Source of the DNA: Sipunculus nudus
Taxonomy: Eukaryota > Annelida > Sipuncula > Golfingiida > Sipunculidae
NCBI GenBank assembly: GCA_026874595.1
Contig: CM049310.1
Span: 77,245,056-77,309,055 of the forward strand
Direction of reading: 5' to 3'
DNA: 64,000 bases
The notes beneath the pieces were generated by a model. That model ran no database searches and was not told the DNA's origin. It worked only from the letters and a program-made list of their open reading frames with translations. A program made the position numbers and the translations under genes. Position 1 is the first letter of the stretch. Each line of letters opens with the position of its first letter. Positions 62,601-64,000 of this stretch are shown here, in pieces.

Positions 62601-64000
62601 GTTAAGTAAGAAACCGCCAATTAACCAAATGGTTTCGATTTCGTCTACCGGGAGCTGAAGGTGTTTTGGTCTAAAAGTGAAACTTTAGTTTGGCTTGTTT
62701 TATTTTTATAAATAGTTACAGATATCATATAAAATGTAAATATAAGTAGGTTGTATACAGTATGTGCATATGTCTACTTAAACATGTAGTTACGACAATC
62801 GCGTATAACCCAAGTTAAGTCTTTCAGCAAATACATTACAAGAGTAAAATAAATTACTCAAATGCTTGGGTGTATAGATGGTCTGTATACATGCAATGGA
62901 CCAAAAAATGAATAAATTTGGGGGTGTTGCAGTGTTTTTGTATTAGTGAACATTTGAGTATACACGATGGCGCAAACGGTACCTCCTTAAATGTGCGAAT
63001 TACAATAAAAGTTCATGGAAATTTTTTAAATACCCATTACCTAGCTCTGATATATATGATGATCACCATATGTCAAGTAGTGCAAACGACTTGCAGCCTT
63101 TCGGTACCCACCGAAAGACCCACTGACCGGATGTCTAGGTTGTCAAAGTGACCAAACAGAAACTGATTTATTATTCATGTTTCATGTCACATTTGTTCAT
63201 TTTTTCTTTTCATTTAAAACTATTGGGTACACTAGTAAAATACTGGTTTCATAATATGCTCCCTGGATCCCGTCATTGCTGTGGATAAAGGTGAAGGTCG
63301 CCAAGTTGGACAAATAGTAGCCGCAGTTCGCGGGTGGCCCCCTAAATATCGCTGGGACCACACCGTCGAATGCCATTTCCAACTGGTCAACTCGTATTTA
63401 CCTTATTACTCAGAGATAACGAATGAAGTATTAGTTGTACAGAGCCCCGGCACACATGGTCTTGTTCGGTCAATTTATTCATGTGCGAAGAATAACAATC
63501 GATTTGTTGTTGTGCCGTCTGTTACATCTAATCCCCATGTGTTCACATGTCCAAACACTTTGATGTGATCAAGGTGATTAAGTTAACTTTTATACGATGT
63601 GGCTGCAAGTTATGTACATAAAGTACCTGAACCACCATCAGCTAATGTATAAAGCTAACTTTACCGGTCGATCAAATTAGAAGTTTAGCCAGTCACCAGA
63701 TAAGACGTGAAGAAAAATAATCTTACAAACTTTGATAATGCATTAACAAGCGTGTTGATTTATTGATTACATATGTTCATTCTTAGGTTTTCAAAAGGGC
63801 AAGCATCTGTTTCTTAAAGGTTGGGCATTGTACCCCCTCCCCGAGAATAAATTTCGCATGTTTTATTACTTCGCATTGATTCCTGGCGCAAAGTGTGTGA
63901 GCACTCATATGGAGTGCTACATAACGATGTGGACATGAAAACAAACTTTCAAAGATCACGAATGGCTAACTTATAAATTGGAAAATTTATGGACTTCTCT
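62601..64000. other. Right edge of window: no recognisable gene
   Basis: Open frames at 63197-63568 exist on both strands and overlap; neither shows a domain that I recognise. The stretch is otherwise AT-rich single-copy-looking sequence. Confidence 0.4.

Noticed and set aside
63197-63568. Opposed open frames at the right edge
   Set aside because: Both strands are open over the same bases and neither shows a family signature, so coding cannot be supported.

Overview
This window is eukaryotic: AT-rich, intron-bearing DNA dominated by one large split gene on the minus strand. The repeat landscape suggests a mollusc, most likely a bivalve. That landscape includes several repeat families ending in GACGGAC runs, composite tandem-repeat elements, tRNA-derived SINEs, small CAGGGGCGGATCC-ended MITEs, and many G/C homopolymers and AT or GA microsatellites. 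The species cannot be named from the sequence, and the phylum call is an inference.

The gene encodes a pappalysin (PAPP-A-like metzincin metalloprotease). Its first coding exon is at 52154-52559 and sixteen more coding exons follow down to about 3367. The 17 exons join in a consistent reading frame to about 1336 codons. In order they give a signal peptide, short propeptide, laminin-G-like module, two Lin-12/Notch repeats (LNR), the zinc-protease domain ([11 protein letters not shown] and the Met-turn NNYMSYA), a central beta-rich/FN3-like region, a Cys/Asp-rich module, and two complete sushi (SCR) modules plus most of the SCR3 start. The remaining SCRs and the third LNR of this family are not in the window, so the gene is cut at its 3' end by the left edge.

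Layout on plus coordinates: 1-3366 is the intron after exon 17. 3367-11391 holds exons 17 to 11. 11392-36769 is one 25.4 kb intron (intron 10), packed with composite tandem elements, microsatellites, a 1 kb duplication interrupted by a SINE-bearing insertion, and a few unassigned coding-like stretches. 36770-52559 holds exons 10 to 1, with several small mobile elements placed within 30-50 bp of splice sites. 52560-64000 is the 5' flank, with no recognisable gene but with SINEs, a 280 bp tandem array and other repeats.

The most unusual signal is a perfect 12 bp palindrome, GGTGGCGCCACC. It occurs exactly at least 12 times, in three otherwise different tandem-repeat families (intron 10, intron 4 and the 5' flank). 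The core often sits in ACAGGTGGCGCCACC.
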